Part shown: positions 43,854 through 52,295 of the stretch, in pieces
Layout: each line of letters starts with the position of its first letter
How positions within the stretch are numbered: the first letter of the stretch is position 1
From: an uncultured Candidatus Competibacteraceae bacterium
Lineage (GTDB): Bacteria; Pseudomonadota; Gammaproteobacteria; Competibacterales; Competibacteraceae
Reading direction: 5' to 3'
NCBI GenBank assembly: GCA_903879705.1
Contig: CAIRMO010000036.1
Span: 1 to 64,000 of the forward strand
DNA length: 64,000 nt
Position numbers and translations under genes: made by a program
Notes under the pieces: model-generated
The model's input: the letters and a program-made list of their open reading frames with translations, nothing else
Database searches by the model: none
Told to the model about the DNA's origin: nothing

Positions 43854-43881
43854 GACTTAGCCTTTAGCCTTTAGCCTTTAA
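43854..43881. repeat. Heptamer array at the tssG stop codon
   Basis: GACTTAG, CCTTTAG, CCTTTAG and CCTTTAA lie in tandem. The last unit contains the TAA stop of tssG when read on the minus strand. Confidence 0.75.
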
Positions 43882-44909
43882 CCACAATAAGTGACAGCAT
43901 CCAGCTTCAGATCGTCGGCGTCGCGGGCCAGCGGCTGACTGCTGAGCCAGGTGGTCCAGCCGAGCCGGGTTCCCTCACCCAGTTGCAGCGGCGGAACCTC
44001 TTCTTTCTTTAAAATCAGGTTCACATCCCACAGCAGCTCGTCGCCGACATAGTTCCGCACCCAGGCCACCAACCGCCGCAAGCTGTCACTGCCCGGCAGA
44101 AACCGCTGAAATTCTTCCAGATTCATTGGCCCCATGACGATCCGGAACCGGTGCTGGCAATCCCATACCCGCTCGCCGATCACCGCGGTCATTCCGAGCA
44201 GACCGGTCGCGGGCGTCTCGCCGAGCCGGCACCGGCCCGCTTCATCCAGCGGTAGCCAATGACCCACAAAAGGGTCTACCCGCATCGGCAACTTGAAGAA
44301 ATCGGCCAGAATCGCTTCCAGTCCTTCGGGATTGCGGGTCTGGCAGACCAGCCGGCCCGCGTAATGGAATTTGGCTAGGTCAGGCGCGGCATCGCGGTTC
44401 CACAGCGACGGCATTCCCAGACCGAACTGAGCGCCGAGGTAGACGTTGAAGCGGTCGGTTTCGGGCCGGTCAAAGCTGATCGTCGGTTGGGTATCGGCCC
44501 AAGCCCGGTAGAACAGGCTCAGAATCCGGTGATGAAACAGGTCGGCAAACCGGGCGAAAGTCCGGTCGCCATGCTGCCGCGACCGATCCCGCGCATACTC
44601 GGTCAGATGCACCGGCAACGGCCCATGTGGCCCGAACAGGCCCAGAAAGTATTCGCTCAGGCGCGGTGGCCGGCTACCATCGCCGGGATCAAAGGCGCTC
44701 AGGGTGGCCGGCGCAAAGGCCATCGACGGCTCCTGGGCCAGTCGCACCGGATCATCCGCCAGTCGCGTCGCTTTACCTAACCGGGGCTGGTCACGGTAAC
44801 GGCATTCCAGTCGCCGCAAGGCCTGGAAAAAGTGAAAGGCATACGGTCGCTGCCGCAGCGCTTCGAGCAGATCTACAGGGTCTGCCGTCGTCCGATCCGG
44901 GCTGGCCAT
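43878..44909 (-). CDS. tssG: Type VI secretion baseplate protein TssG
   Basis: The product has 343 residues. It has the TssG opening, PYAFHFFQALRRLECRYRDQPRLG, and the conserved YAGRLVCQTRNPEGLEAILADFF at about residue 180, then WLPLDEAGRCRLGE and the ending LGWTTWLSSQ. TssG forms the baseplate wedge with TssE, TssF and TssK. Its start lies inside the last 37 bases of tssF. The stop codon is part of a heptamer array. Confidence 0.93.
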   Translation of the reverse strand: MASPDRTTADPVDLLEALRQRPYAFHFFQALRRLECRYRDQPRLGKATRLADDPVRLAQEPSMAFAPATLSAFDPGDGSRPPRLSEYFLGLFGPHGPLPVHLTEYARDRSRQHGDRTFARFADLFHHRILSLFYRAWADTQPTISFDRPETDRFNVYLGAQFGLGMPSLWNRDAAPDLAKFHYAGRLVCQTRNPEGLEAILADFFKLPMRVDPFVGHWLPLDEAGRCRLGETPATGLLGMTAVIGERVWDCQHRFRIVMGPMNLEEFQRFLPGSDSLRRLVAWVRNYVGDELLWDVNLILKKEEVPPLQLGEGTRLGWTTWLSSQPLARDADDLKLDAVTYCG

Positions 44910-46750
44910 CGAGTGATCTCGCCCCGCTCGGTCGATTTGACGACCGTTTCGGTGAAGGAATTGATGGAGGCGTATTTGGCGAAGAACTGCTCCAGCACCG
45001 CGCCTAGCAGGAAAATGCCCACCCCCTCGAACGCCGCTTCATCCAAAGTTACCGTAACTTCCAGACCCCGGGCGAAGGCGATCGGGCCAGGAATGGGCGC
45101 TCGCCGGGTAATGGGCGCAGTCCGCACCGAACAAACTCCGTCAATTTGCTTGCGGACGCTCGATTCGGCCAGATCCCCGTACAGCGCCAACAGCTCGCGT
45201 AACGCCCCCGCCCCTTGCCGGGCGTCGGTATCGGCAATCGACAGATAGTTCAGGCTCAGATGGCTGATCAAGCGCCAGGCGGTATCGCCGTGGGCGTGAG
45301 AGGGGCGGGGTTGGGTCGGCCCGGCCAGACAGCGTACTGCGCTGACGGGTGCCCCGGAAGCCAGGGTAAAATCGGTGTCGCCCCGCCCGACCGGCATGTG
45401 CAGCGGCAAATCGCGGTTAGTACACAACGCGGAGACCGCCAGTTGCCGCAGGTCGCCGCGATAGGGCGTCTCATCGGCATCGACCAGCGCCAGATAAACT
45501 TCGCCGCCGATATAACTGGAACGTGGACCCACGCGCCGTTGCCGGTCGGACAACAGGCGGGGCAGACGATGTACGGTATAAAACGACCGCTGGCTGCGTT
45601 GGCTGAGCCGGTCATAGCTGGCGTAAAACGGCAGAAATTCCTGCTCCTCGTTATCAGCGCCGATGCCGGTCACGCCGGTCACCTGGTAAGTCTCAAAATC
45701 CAGCGGTCGGGTCCGATCCGGGATGACATGATGCTCGGCGACCTGATCGCTCAGGTGAATCCGGTCAGCCCGCTTGGGAAACAGATTGATCGCCGGGGTG
45801 CTGAACAGCGCGAAGTTGGCGGCGGCGACTGCATTTTCCAGCGCCGGATCGGCCCGATTGAGCAGAATCAGCAGTTCCAGTTCCGGCCCGGCGCAGCGCC
45901 GCACCACCGGCCCCAGTCCGCTCAGCTCGACAAACAGATAGCGCTGCGGGAAGGCAAAGTATTCATGCAGGAGCCGGTAGCCCTGGAAAGACACCGGCGG
46001 GCAAGGCAACAGCGCCTGGACATCCTCGAATCCCATCCGCTGAATGGACCCGCCCGCCAGCCGCTCGTGCCAAGGCGCAGGACGCTGGCCAGGCCGCGCC
46101 ACCAGCATTACGGTGTTGGTCAGAAGTTGCTCATGCAACCGGCTCGGCAGCGCGTCGCCGCCATGCAGGAACAGTGGCAGACGATCCAGCGCCAGCTTAT
46201 TGAAGGCCAACCCCGGCAACGTGGTTCGCAACCGCAGCCGGATGCCGGCGCGGACTTTGGACAACTCCGGCAGATCCAGTTGGGCGACCGGCTCCTTGCC
46301 GGCGAAATAGTGCGCTTCGGTCAGCTCCAGCGGCCACAACGTCACGTCATGCGCGGTCCGGTATTGGCAGGAGGTTTGCTCGCCCTTGCCGAGTAACCCA
46401 TGCAGTTCGCTACCCCGGGGAATGACGAAACCCGCTTCGAGCGCACCCTCGGTCGGGTCGGGCTGGAACTTGGCGATCAGCATTGAGGGGGTTGGCGCTA
46501 GAAAGTAGGGATAGATGATTTCCAGCAGATGCTGGGTAAAGCGCGGGAACTCGGCATCCATCTTGAGTTGTACCCGCGCCGCCAGAAAGCTGAAACCCTC
46601 CAGCAACCGCTCCACATAAGGATCGGCGCATTCGAAGCCTTCCAACCCCAGCCGCCCGGCGATCTTGGGGAACTCGCGGGCGAATTCGCCACCCAGCTCG
46701 CGCAGGTGTTGCAGCTCCCGGTTGTAATACTCTAACAGGCGAGGATCCAT
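44873..46750 (-). CDS. tssF: Type VI secretion baseplate protein TssF
   Basis: The product has 625 residues, normal for the family. It opens MDPRLLEYYNRELQHLRELG, the standard TssF start, and has FAREFPKIAGRLGLEGFECADPYVERLLEGFSFLAAR at about residues 22-60. The body contains RLPRLLSDRQRR and the C-terminal PARIGRRQ. It is the main wedge component and contacts the membrane complex. The ATG shares one base with the tssE stop (TGATG). Confidence 0.94.
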   Translation of the reverse strand: MDPRLLEYYNRELQHLRELGGEFAREFPKIAGRLGLEGFECADPYVERLLEGFSFLAARVQLKMDAEFPRFTQHLLEIIYPYFLAPTPSMLIAKFQPDPTEGALEAGFVIPRGSELHGLLGKGEQTSCQYRTAHDVTLWPLELTEAHYFAGKEPVAQLDLPELSKVRAGIRLRLRTTLPGLAFNKLALDRLPLFLHGGDALPSRLHEQLLTNTVMLVARPGQRPAPWHERLAGGSIQRMGFEDVQALLPCPPVSFQGYRLLHEYFAFPQRYLFVELSGLGPVVRRCAGPELELLILLNRADPALENAVAAANFALFSTPAINLFPKRADRIHLSDQVAEHHVIPDRTRPLDFETYQVTGVTGIGADNEEQEFLPFYASYDRLSQRSQRSFYTVHRLPRLLSDRQRRVGPRSSYIGGEVYLALVDADETPYRGDLRQLAVSALCTNRDLPLHMPVGRGDTDFTLASGAPVSAVRCLAGPTQPRPSHAHGDTAWRLISHLSLNYLSIADTDARQGAGALRELLALYGDLAESSVRKQIDGVCSVRTAPITRRAPIPGPIAFARGLEVTVTLDEAAFEGVGIFLLGAVLEQFFAKYASINSFTETVVKSTERGEITRWPARIGRRQTL

Positions 46751-47265
46751 CAGCGCTCCCGGGACCGCGTGGATTCTTCGATCAGCACTTGGCCGCTTTC
46801 CAGGTCAATCTCGGTTTTCAGATACAACTGCAAGGGTAGCGGCTGCGCCCACAAATCCCCCTCGATCTCGAAGGTCAAGGCGTTATGGCTCATCCGCTCT
46901 TCGGTCAGTTCAGTACGCACCCGCAGCGACTGCCGGAAAATGCGTGGCTCAAAGTCGACTACTGCCTGGCGCAGACTGTGTTCCAGCGCTTCCATTTCGA
47001 CGCTGCGGGCGGTCGCGCCAGTCAGCGGCGGCAACCCGAAGTTGATCACCGAATGGGCCGCAAATGGGTAACGCTCAACTTCCTCACGCTCTGGCAACCG
47101 GGTCGAGTTGAACAGCCAGCCCAAATCGCGCAGGACGCATTCGCGCAGACGGTTGGCGGACAGCACCCGCTGGTCACGCGACTCGTGCTGCTGATCCGGT
47201 TCATCATCGGTCAGCCGATCCAGCAGCGAGGGTTGCAGACGCTCTTTGGAAGTCAGTTCAGCCAT
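46750..47265 (-). CDS. tssE: Type VI secretion baseplate protein TssE
   Basis: The product has 171 residues from ATG 47265. It is a relative of phage T4 gp25. Typical parts are LQPSLLDRLTDD near the start, CVLRDLGWLFNSTR at about residue 48, and the gp25 strand LRVRTELTEERMSHNALTFEIEG. TssE joins the baseplate wedge and starts sheath assembly. The frame to 47322 overlaps tagJ; the chosen start gives an overlap of only eight bases. Confidence 0.9.
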   Translation of the reverse strand: MAELTSKERLQPSLLDRLTDDEPDQQHESRDQRVLSANRLRECVLRDLGWLFNSTRLPEREEVERYPFAAHSVINFGLPPLTGATARSVEMEALEHSLRQAVVDFEPRIFRQSLRVRTELTEERMSHNALTFEIEGDLWAQPLPLQLYLKTEIDLESGQVLIEESTRSRER

Positions 47266-48082
47266 CGCCGGCTTGGGCCTCCACCCCGTCTGCCCCGGTG
47301 TGCAGATCGATCCGTCGCACATCCAGTAGCGGATATTCGCCTTGGTCAGTAGTCAGAATGCGCTGCCCCAGTCCCAGCCAGATCCCGGCTGCACATTCCT
47401 GCCATTCAGTCTTGCGCCCCAACTGGATCAGCGGATCGGCGCTGTCCGGCGAGCCGGGATAACGGGCCGGAATCAGGCCAACGGCTTCGCCACCATTGGC
47501 CCAGGTGAACTGCGCCGGCATCCAGACGTAATCGCGCAGATCGGTGGGCGGCTCCAGCACAATGGTCTGAATCCGCTGGAAGGGAATCCAGTAATAACGA
47601 CCATTGACGATCGCTTCCAGCACCGGCCCCAAGCGCGGGTCAGCGTCGGCGATCCAGTCAAAGGTTTGTTTATCGAGTACCCCGGTCGTCGCCGGCGCGG
47701 CCTCAAACGCCTGCTCGCGCACCGTTTGGGCCTGGGCATAATGACCGGCAGCGGTCAGCCGCAAGGCTTCCAGCAGCAGCGCCACCCACGGGTCTGGATC
47801 GCCGAACACCAGCGGCGAGCGTCGCCCGGCGAAGACGTCCGCCCGGAACGATTCGCAGCGCAACGCTTCGCGGTAGGTTTGCACCATCGGCAAGGTCGAG
47901 GCGTCCATTTCGCCCAGCACATTTAACTGGTTCAGCGCCCGATCCCAGCGACCCAGCACAGACAGCAACTGGAACAGGAAAATCCGGTGTTTGGGGTTGG
48001 CGGGTTCTTTGCGCACCTGGGCCTGCAACTCGGCCAGGGCATCTGACAGACGACCTTCACGCAGGCTTTGTTCAGCTAACAT
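47258..48082 (-). CDS. tagJ: Type VI secretion accessory protein TagJ (ImpE/SciE family)
   Basis: The product has 274 residues from ATG 48082; a GTG two codons upstream is possible. The N-terminal half is TPR-like (AEQSLREGRLSDALAELQAQVRKEPANPKHRIFLFQLL). The C-terminal half has the family's RYYWIPFQRIQTIVLEPPTDLRDYVWMPA stretch at about residue 165. In Pseudomonas TagJ binds the sheath protein TssB and helps ClpV-driven sheath turnover. It heads the tagJ-tssE-tssF-tssG run, as in HSI-I-type clusters. Confidence 0.88.
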   Translation of the reverse strand: MLAEQSLREGRLSDALAELQAQVRKEPANPKHRIFLFQLLSVLGRWDRALNQLNVLGEMDASTLPMVQTYREALRCESFRADVFAGRRSPLVFGDPDPWVALLLEALRLTAAGHYAQAQTVREQAFEAAPATTGVLDKQTFDWIADADPRLGPVLEAIVNGRYYWIPFQRIQTIVLEPPTDLRDYVWMPAQFTWANGGEAVGLIPARYPGSPDSADPLIQLGRKTEWQECAAGIWLGLGQRILTTDQGEYPLLDVRRIDLHTGADGVEAQAGDG

Positions 48083-48210
48083 GGCCACGCTCTCTCAGTC
48101 CCGGTTGTCGCCAGTAAAAACAATTCCGCGCTTCCAAGAGGGCAACACCCCCCGGAAACGCGGATACTCGTGGCCGGATGACCCACAGAATAGCCATCCA
48201 GCCAGCAGCC

Positions 48211-48705
48211 TCAGGTCTTCTTGTTCAGCTTGATGTCGTAGCCCAGCTTGCCCTTCGACTTCAGGGCACCGTCGGGTCCCTGCACAAAGTACTCCAGCTC
48301 GATCTTGCTGAAATTGAGCGAGCAGCTTTCATGCGGCAATTCCGCGCCCGAACTGCCGGTCTGGTAGGAACTGACCATCACATCGGACATGGTGATTTCC
48401 AGGAACTTTGCCGGCGTCTCCTCACCGACCGATTTACGCTGGGTAAAGATAGCGGTCTTGAAATGCTTGCCCGTCGTACACAGCGTCATCAACGGGGCCG
48501 AAGCCGTGTTCATGCTCATGGTGAAATGGAAATCCTGCATATTCACCGTGCCCGTCCCCATACCGCCACCATGGGATGCAGAACCTGAGTTCGTACAGCC
48601 CCAGCTCCAGGACAGCAACTGGATACAATCTTCATAGCCTTTCTCAGTGGATTCGCCCTTCACATTGCCCGATTTCAGATCCAGAAAAGCATCTAATCTT
48701 GCCAT
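48211..48705 (-). CDS. hcp: Type VI secretion tube protein Hcp
   Basis: The product has 164 residues from ATG 48705, with a strong GAGGTGA five bases upstream. It starts MARLDAFLDLKSGNVKGEST, and the conserved central part is DFHFTMSMNTASAPLMTLCTTGKHFKTAIFTQRK. SLNFSKIELEYFVQGPDG is at the end. Hcp hexamers stack into the inner tube and carry small effectors. The gene stands alone between gaps of about 130 and 245 bp. A sigma-54-like promoter lies 126 bp upstream. Confidence 0.95.
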   Translation of the reverse strand: MARLDAFLDLKSGNVKGESTEKGYEDCIQLLSWSWGCTNSGSASHGGGMGTGTVNMQDFHFTMSMNTASAPLMTLCTTGKHFKTAIFTQRKSVGEETPAKFLEITMSDVMVSSYQTGSSGAELPHESCSLNFSKIELEYFVQGPDGALKSKGKLGYDIKLNKKT

Positions 48706-48830
48706 GACATTCACCTCGCGGTTTGGAAGAAACAGTGGATTGAATGACAATCCAGCATTGAATTAATCGGCACCCTTTCCAGCCTTGGACGCGCTAATCT
48801 TCAGAAAGATTTGCCGATTTGCCTTGCTCC

Positions 48831-48848
48831 AAGCACACTACATGCCAA
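48831..48848 (-). promoter_or_regulatory. Candidate sigma-54 promoter for hcp
   Basis: On the minus strand the sequence is TTGGCATGTAGTGTGCTT, with the invariant GG and GC exactly ten bases apart. This is one or two changes from the TTGGCACG-N4-TTGCA consensus. It is preceded by an AT-rich tract and lies about 126 bp upstream of the hcp start. Sigma-54 control of hcp is known from other T6SS systems. No bacterial enhancer-binding protein gene is in the window. Confidence 0.55.
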
Positions 48849-48949
48849 AAAAAACTTATTGTTTTTATTTAAAATTTCCATGACGCCATCCATGATCGGC
48901 CCACAATGAACTCCTTAAAGCCACTCTGAATCGCCCGTCACTTCTCCGG

Positions 48950-50452
48950 TTAGCCGCCCTTGGCCGAGGGCAACTTGGAAACCAGCCGCAGCGACACCGT
49001 GAGTCCTTCCAACTGGTAATGCGGACGTAAAAAGAACTTCGAGGTGTAATAGCCAGGATTCCCTTCCACCTCCTCGACGATCACTTGCGCATCAGCCAAG
49101 GGTTTCAAGGCTTTGGTTTCTTCGCTGGAAAAAGCCGGGTTGCCGTCCACATACTGATTGATCCAGTTCTGCAACCAGATCTGCATATCGTCGCGTTCCT
49201 TGAACGAACCGATCTTGTCGCGCACCATACATTTAAGGTAGTGCGCAAACCGGCAAACCGCAAATAGATAGGGCCAGCGCGCCGACAGATTGGCGTTGGA
49301 GGTGGCGTCCGGGTCCTCATACTCCGCCGGCTTTTGCAACGACTGAGCGCCGATAAAAGCGGCAAAATCCGAGTTCTTCTTGTGAATCAGCGGCATGAAG
49401 CCGTTTTTGGCCAACTCCGCCTCGCGCCGGTCGCTGATAGCGATCTCGGTCGGACATTTCATATCCACCCCGCCGTCGTCAGTCGGGAAGGTGTGGGTCG
49501 GCAGGTTTTCCACCGCCCCGCCCGATTCAATGCCGCGAATCCGGGTACACCAGCCGTACATTTTGAATGCACGGGTAATGTTGGTCGCCATTGCGTAGGC
49601 CGAATTGGCCCACACATACCGGCTGTGATCCGCCCCTTCGACCTCTTCCTCAAAATCGAAATCCTCGACCGGGTCGGACTTCGCCCCGTAAGGTCGCCGC
49701 GCCAGGAAGCGAGGCATCGCCAACCCGACATAGCGCGAGTCCTCGGAATCGCGCAGCGACCGCCAGGCCGCGTATTCCGGAGTCTGGAAAATCTTGGTGA
49801 GATCACGAGGATTGCTGAGTTCCTGCCAGGAATCCATCTGCATGACGGTCGGCGCGGCGGCAGCCAAAAATGGACAGTGCGCGGCAGCGGCGTTCTGGGA
49901 CATTTCCCGCAGCAGTTCCACGTCAGTTGGGCTGTGATCAAAGTAATAGTCGCCGACCAGACAGCCAAACGGTTCGCCGCCGAACTGGCCGTATTCTTCT
50001 TCGTACATCTTCTTGAAGATCGGACTCTGATCCCAGGCGGTCCCCTTGAACTTCTTGAGGGTCTTGTGCAGATCCTTCTTGGAGATATTCAGCACCCGAA
50101 TCTTCAGCATCTCGTCGGTTTCGGTGTTATTGACGAGATAGTGCAGACCGCGCCAGGCGCTCTCAACCTGCTGAAAATCAGCATGGTGGAGGATCTTGTT
50201 CATCTGCTCGCTGAGCTTGCGGTCAATCGCCGCAATCATGGATTCAATCGACTTGATGACGTCCCGCGAAATCAGCGTGGTGTTCTGCAAGGCCTGCTCG
50301 GCCATGGTGCGAACCGCATTCTCGACCGCTTCCTTGGCCTGATCGGACTTCGGCTTGAATTCCCGTTGCAGCAATGAGGAAAAATCTCCGCCTTCCAGCG
50401 TCTGGGTTTCAGCGCCGGGCTGGACTTGGGTATTGGCATTGAGTTCGGCCAT
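48950..50452 (-). CDS. tssC: Type VI secretion sheath large subunit TssC
   Basis: The product has 500 residues. The family core is intact: WRGLHYLVNNTETDEMLKIRVLNISKKDL at about residue 100, GEPFGCLVGDYYFDHSPTDVELL, and LARRPYGAKSDPVEDFDFEE, plus the C-terminal NPGYYTSKFFLRPHYQLEGL. TssC with TssB builds the contractile sheath. The ATG lies six bases behind the tssB stop. Confidence 0.96.
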   Translation of the reverse strand: MAELNANTQVQPGAETQTLEGGDFSSLLQREFKPKSDQAKEAVENAVRTMAEQALQNTTLISRDVIKSIESMIAAIDRKLSEQMNKILHHADFQQVESAWRGLHYLVNNTETDEMLKIRVLNISKKDLHKTLKKFKGTAWDQSPIFKKMYEEEYGQFGGEPFGCLVGDYYFDHSPTDVELLREMSQNAAAAHCPFLAAAAPTVMQMDSWQELSNPRDLTKIFQTPEYAAWRSLRDSEDSRYVGLAMPRFLARRPYGAKSDPVEDFDFEEEVEGADHSRYVWANSAYAMATNITRAFKMYGWCTRIRGIESGGAVENLPTHTFPTDDGGVDMKCPTEIAISDRREAELAKNGFMPLIHKKNSDFAAFIGAQSLQKPAEYEDPDATSNANLSARWPYLFAVCRFAHYLKCMVRDKIGSFKERDDMQIWLQNWINQYVDGNPAFSSEETKALKPLADAQVIVEEVEGNPGYYTSKFFLRPHYQLEGLTVSLRLVSKLPSAKGG

Positions 50453-50458
50453 GACGCA

Positions 50459-50980
50459 TCACTCCTCGGCAGCGGGCTTGGTGCTGTCTTGCGGCTTGGG
50501 CGCGGCGGCCAGCGCCTGCAACAGACTCGGATCATTGAGGACGTTGGCGATCAGTTCTTCAGCGCCGGTCTTGCCGTCCATGTAGGTCATCAGATTGCTG
50601 AGTTGCTCACGCGCTTGCAACAGCCGGTTCAGGGAATCGACCTTGCGGGCCACCGCCGCCGGGGAGAAATCGTCCATGCTCTCGAAGGTGATGTCCACAC
50701 TCAGATCGCCCTCACCGGTCAGGGTATTGGGCACCCGGAACGCGGCACGCGGTTTCATCGCTTTCAACCGGCTATCGAAGTTGTCCACGTCAATTTCGAG
50801 AAACTTGCGATCAGCGACCGGTGCCAGTGGATCCGCCGGTTTGCCCGACAGATCCGCCATTACTCCCATCACGAACGGCAACTGCACTTTTTTCTGCGAG
50901 CCGTACACCTCGACGTCGTACTCGATCTGGACGCGCGGCGCCCGGTTGCGGGCAATAAATTTCTGGCTGCTCATCGCCAT
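50459..50980 (-). CDS. tssB: Type VI secretion sheath small subunit TssB
   Basis: The product has 173 residues. Landmarks are RAPRVQIEYDVEVYGSQKKVQLPFVMGVMADLSG at the start, RKFLEIDVDNFDSRLKAMKPRAAF in the middle and FESMDDFSPAAVARKVDSLNRLLQAREQL near the end. GAGGTGAG six bases before the ATG at 50980 fixes the start. Together with TssC it forms the sheath, and its N-terminus is the usual TagJ contact. Confidence 0.95.
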   Translation of the reverse strand: MAMSSQKFIARNRAPRVQIEYDVEVYGSQKKVQLPFVMGVMADLSGKPADPLAPVADRKFLEIDVDNFDSRLKAMKPRAAFRVPNTLTGEGDLSVDITFESMDDFSPAAVARKVDSLNRLLQAREQLSNLMTYMDGKTGAEELIANVLNDPSLLQALAAAPKPQDSTKPAAEE

Positions 50981-51061
50981 TGGAACTCACCTCTCTCTGG
51001 AATCACGGTATTGGTAACGCCCAGCGGGAATCGGGACCATACAACCGACCATTATAGTCGG

Positions 51062-52129
51062 TTATTCGGCATTATCCTTCTGCGCCCCAAAAATCAGGTT
51101 GGCCTGCTCGATTCCCCCCGGAGTAAGGTCGAGCAGAATGGCCATAAAATCCTTCTTCGCCAGCCGCTTGGCGCGTTTCAACAGCAATGGCGCCGGGCTG
51201 GATGGTTCATAACGGTCAAAGTATTCGCAGATTTTATCGATCATGCGCAGGGCGTCTTCCCGGCTGGCGATTTCGCCGACGACCCGCCGGGGACCGCTCC
51301 CGCCGACTTCGGGTGTACCGGCGACCGCAGCAAATTCAGCGTTCTCGGCCATTCCCGCGTCGGCCAAGCCTACCCCCTGCCGTTGGAGATAATCGGCCAA
51401 GGGCTGACGCATCTCCTTCAAAACCCCGGTTAATGCGCTCAGATCAGGTGCTTGGCTGACACCGATCTGGTCGGTCAACCCCGCCTCAATCCGCTGGACC
51501 CGGACGATGGCATCGGCAATCGTGGCGGCGATGGCTTGCACTTGTTCCGACCCGACCTCCTGGAACGCACCGTTGATTTTCTCCGGGGTCGGCAATTCCC
51601 CTTCCTTATCCTTGGTCAACGGCGTCAATGCCCCGGATGCAATCTGGACATCGCGCAGGCTGAACCGCCCCAGGCTGCGCGAGTGGACCAGCGGCGTCTC
51701 GCGCAAAGCGTGCAGCGTGGCTTCCGGATCGCACAGCGCCACAATGGTGTTGACCCGCAAGGTCGGATCGTTGTCGTCATCAGGATCCAGTTGCGGGTAA
51801 ACCTGCGCCCAGAACCGTTCGATCAGGCCGTCCACCAGCGCCAAGCCCTCAGCGAACCCCGGCAGGCCGTCGGTATGCAGCAGAGCGCGGGTCAAGTACA
51901 CCGCGACCCGCAAGTCCCGGGTGCGCTCCGACAACGCCAGGGCGGTCTTCTTGACGGTGCGCCAGTCAGCCGGTTCGGCGGGAATGATGGTCTCGCCATA
52001 CTGGCGCTCCGGGGTTTCCTGCGCCTGTTCCTCCATCTGGGCAAACGCCGGGTCGTATTCGAGATCCGCGCCACACGGCGAACCGGCGGCAACCTCGCCC
52101 AGCAAGGCTTCAACATCAATAACACTCAT
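51062..52129 (-). CDS. tssA: Type VI secretion cap/assembly protein TssA
   Basis: The product has 355 residues from ATG 52129. The ImpA N-terminal domain reads MSVIDVEALLGEVAAGSPCG and continues ADLEYDPAFAQMEEQAQ, with VKKTALALSERTRDLRVAVYLTRALLHTDGLPG behind it. The C-terminal region GPRRVVGEIASREDALRMIDKICEYFDRYEPSSPAPLLLKRAKRL is typical of the short TssA class. TssA starts the polymerisation of tube and sheath. An upstream in-frame extension to 52249 lacks the family start. It is divergent from tagH. Confidence 0.92.
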   Translation of the reverse strand: MSVIDVEALLGEVAAGSPCGADLEYDPAFAQMEEQAQETPERQYGETIIPAEPADWRTVKKTALALSERTRDLRVAVYLTRALLHTDGLPGFAEGLALVDGLIERFWAQVYPQLDPDDDNDPTLRVNTIVALCDPEATLHALRETPLVHSRSLGRFSLRDVQIASGALTPLTKDKEGELPTPEKINGAFQEVGSEQVQAIAATIADAIVRVQRIEAGLTDQIGVSQAPDLSALTGVLKEMRQPLADYLQRQGVGLADAGMAENAEFAAVAGTPEVGGSGPRRVVGEIASREDALRMIDKICEYFDRYEPSSPAPLLLKRAKRLAKKDFMAILLDLTPGGIEQANLIFGAQKDNAE

Positions 52130-52295
52130 AGCTGAATGCGCCTCATGCAAAATCGTGGGTTCAAGTATAGTCGGCTTGGCGCGGTGATCCGGGCGGTATA
52201 GACTGAAATTTATAGATTGCAGCGATTGCGCCGAATCAATATCGCTCATCCGCCCGCACGGTCGAAACGGCGTCTCTGCCTACGGAAAGCGCATT

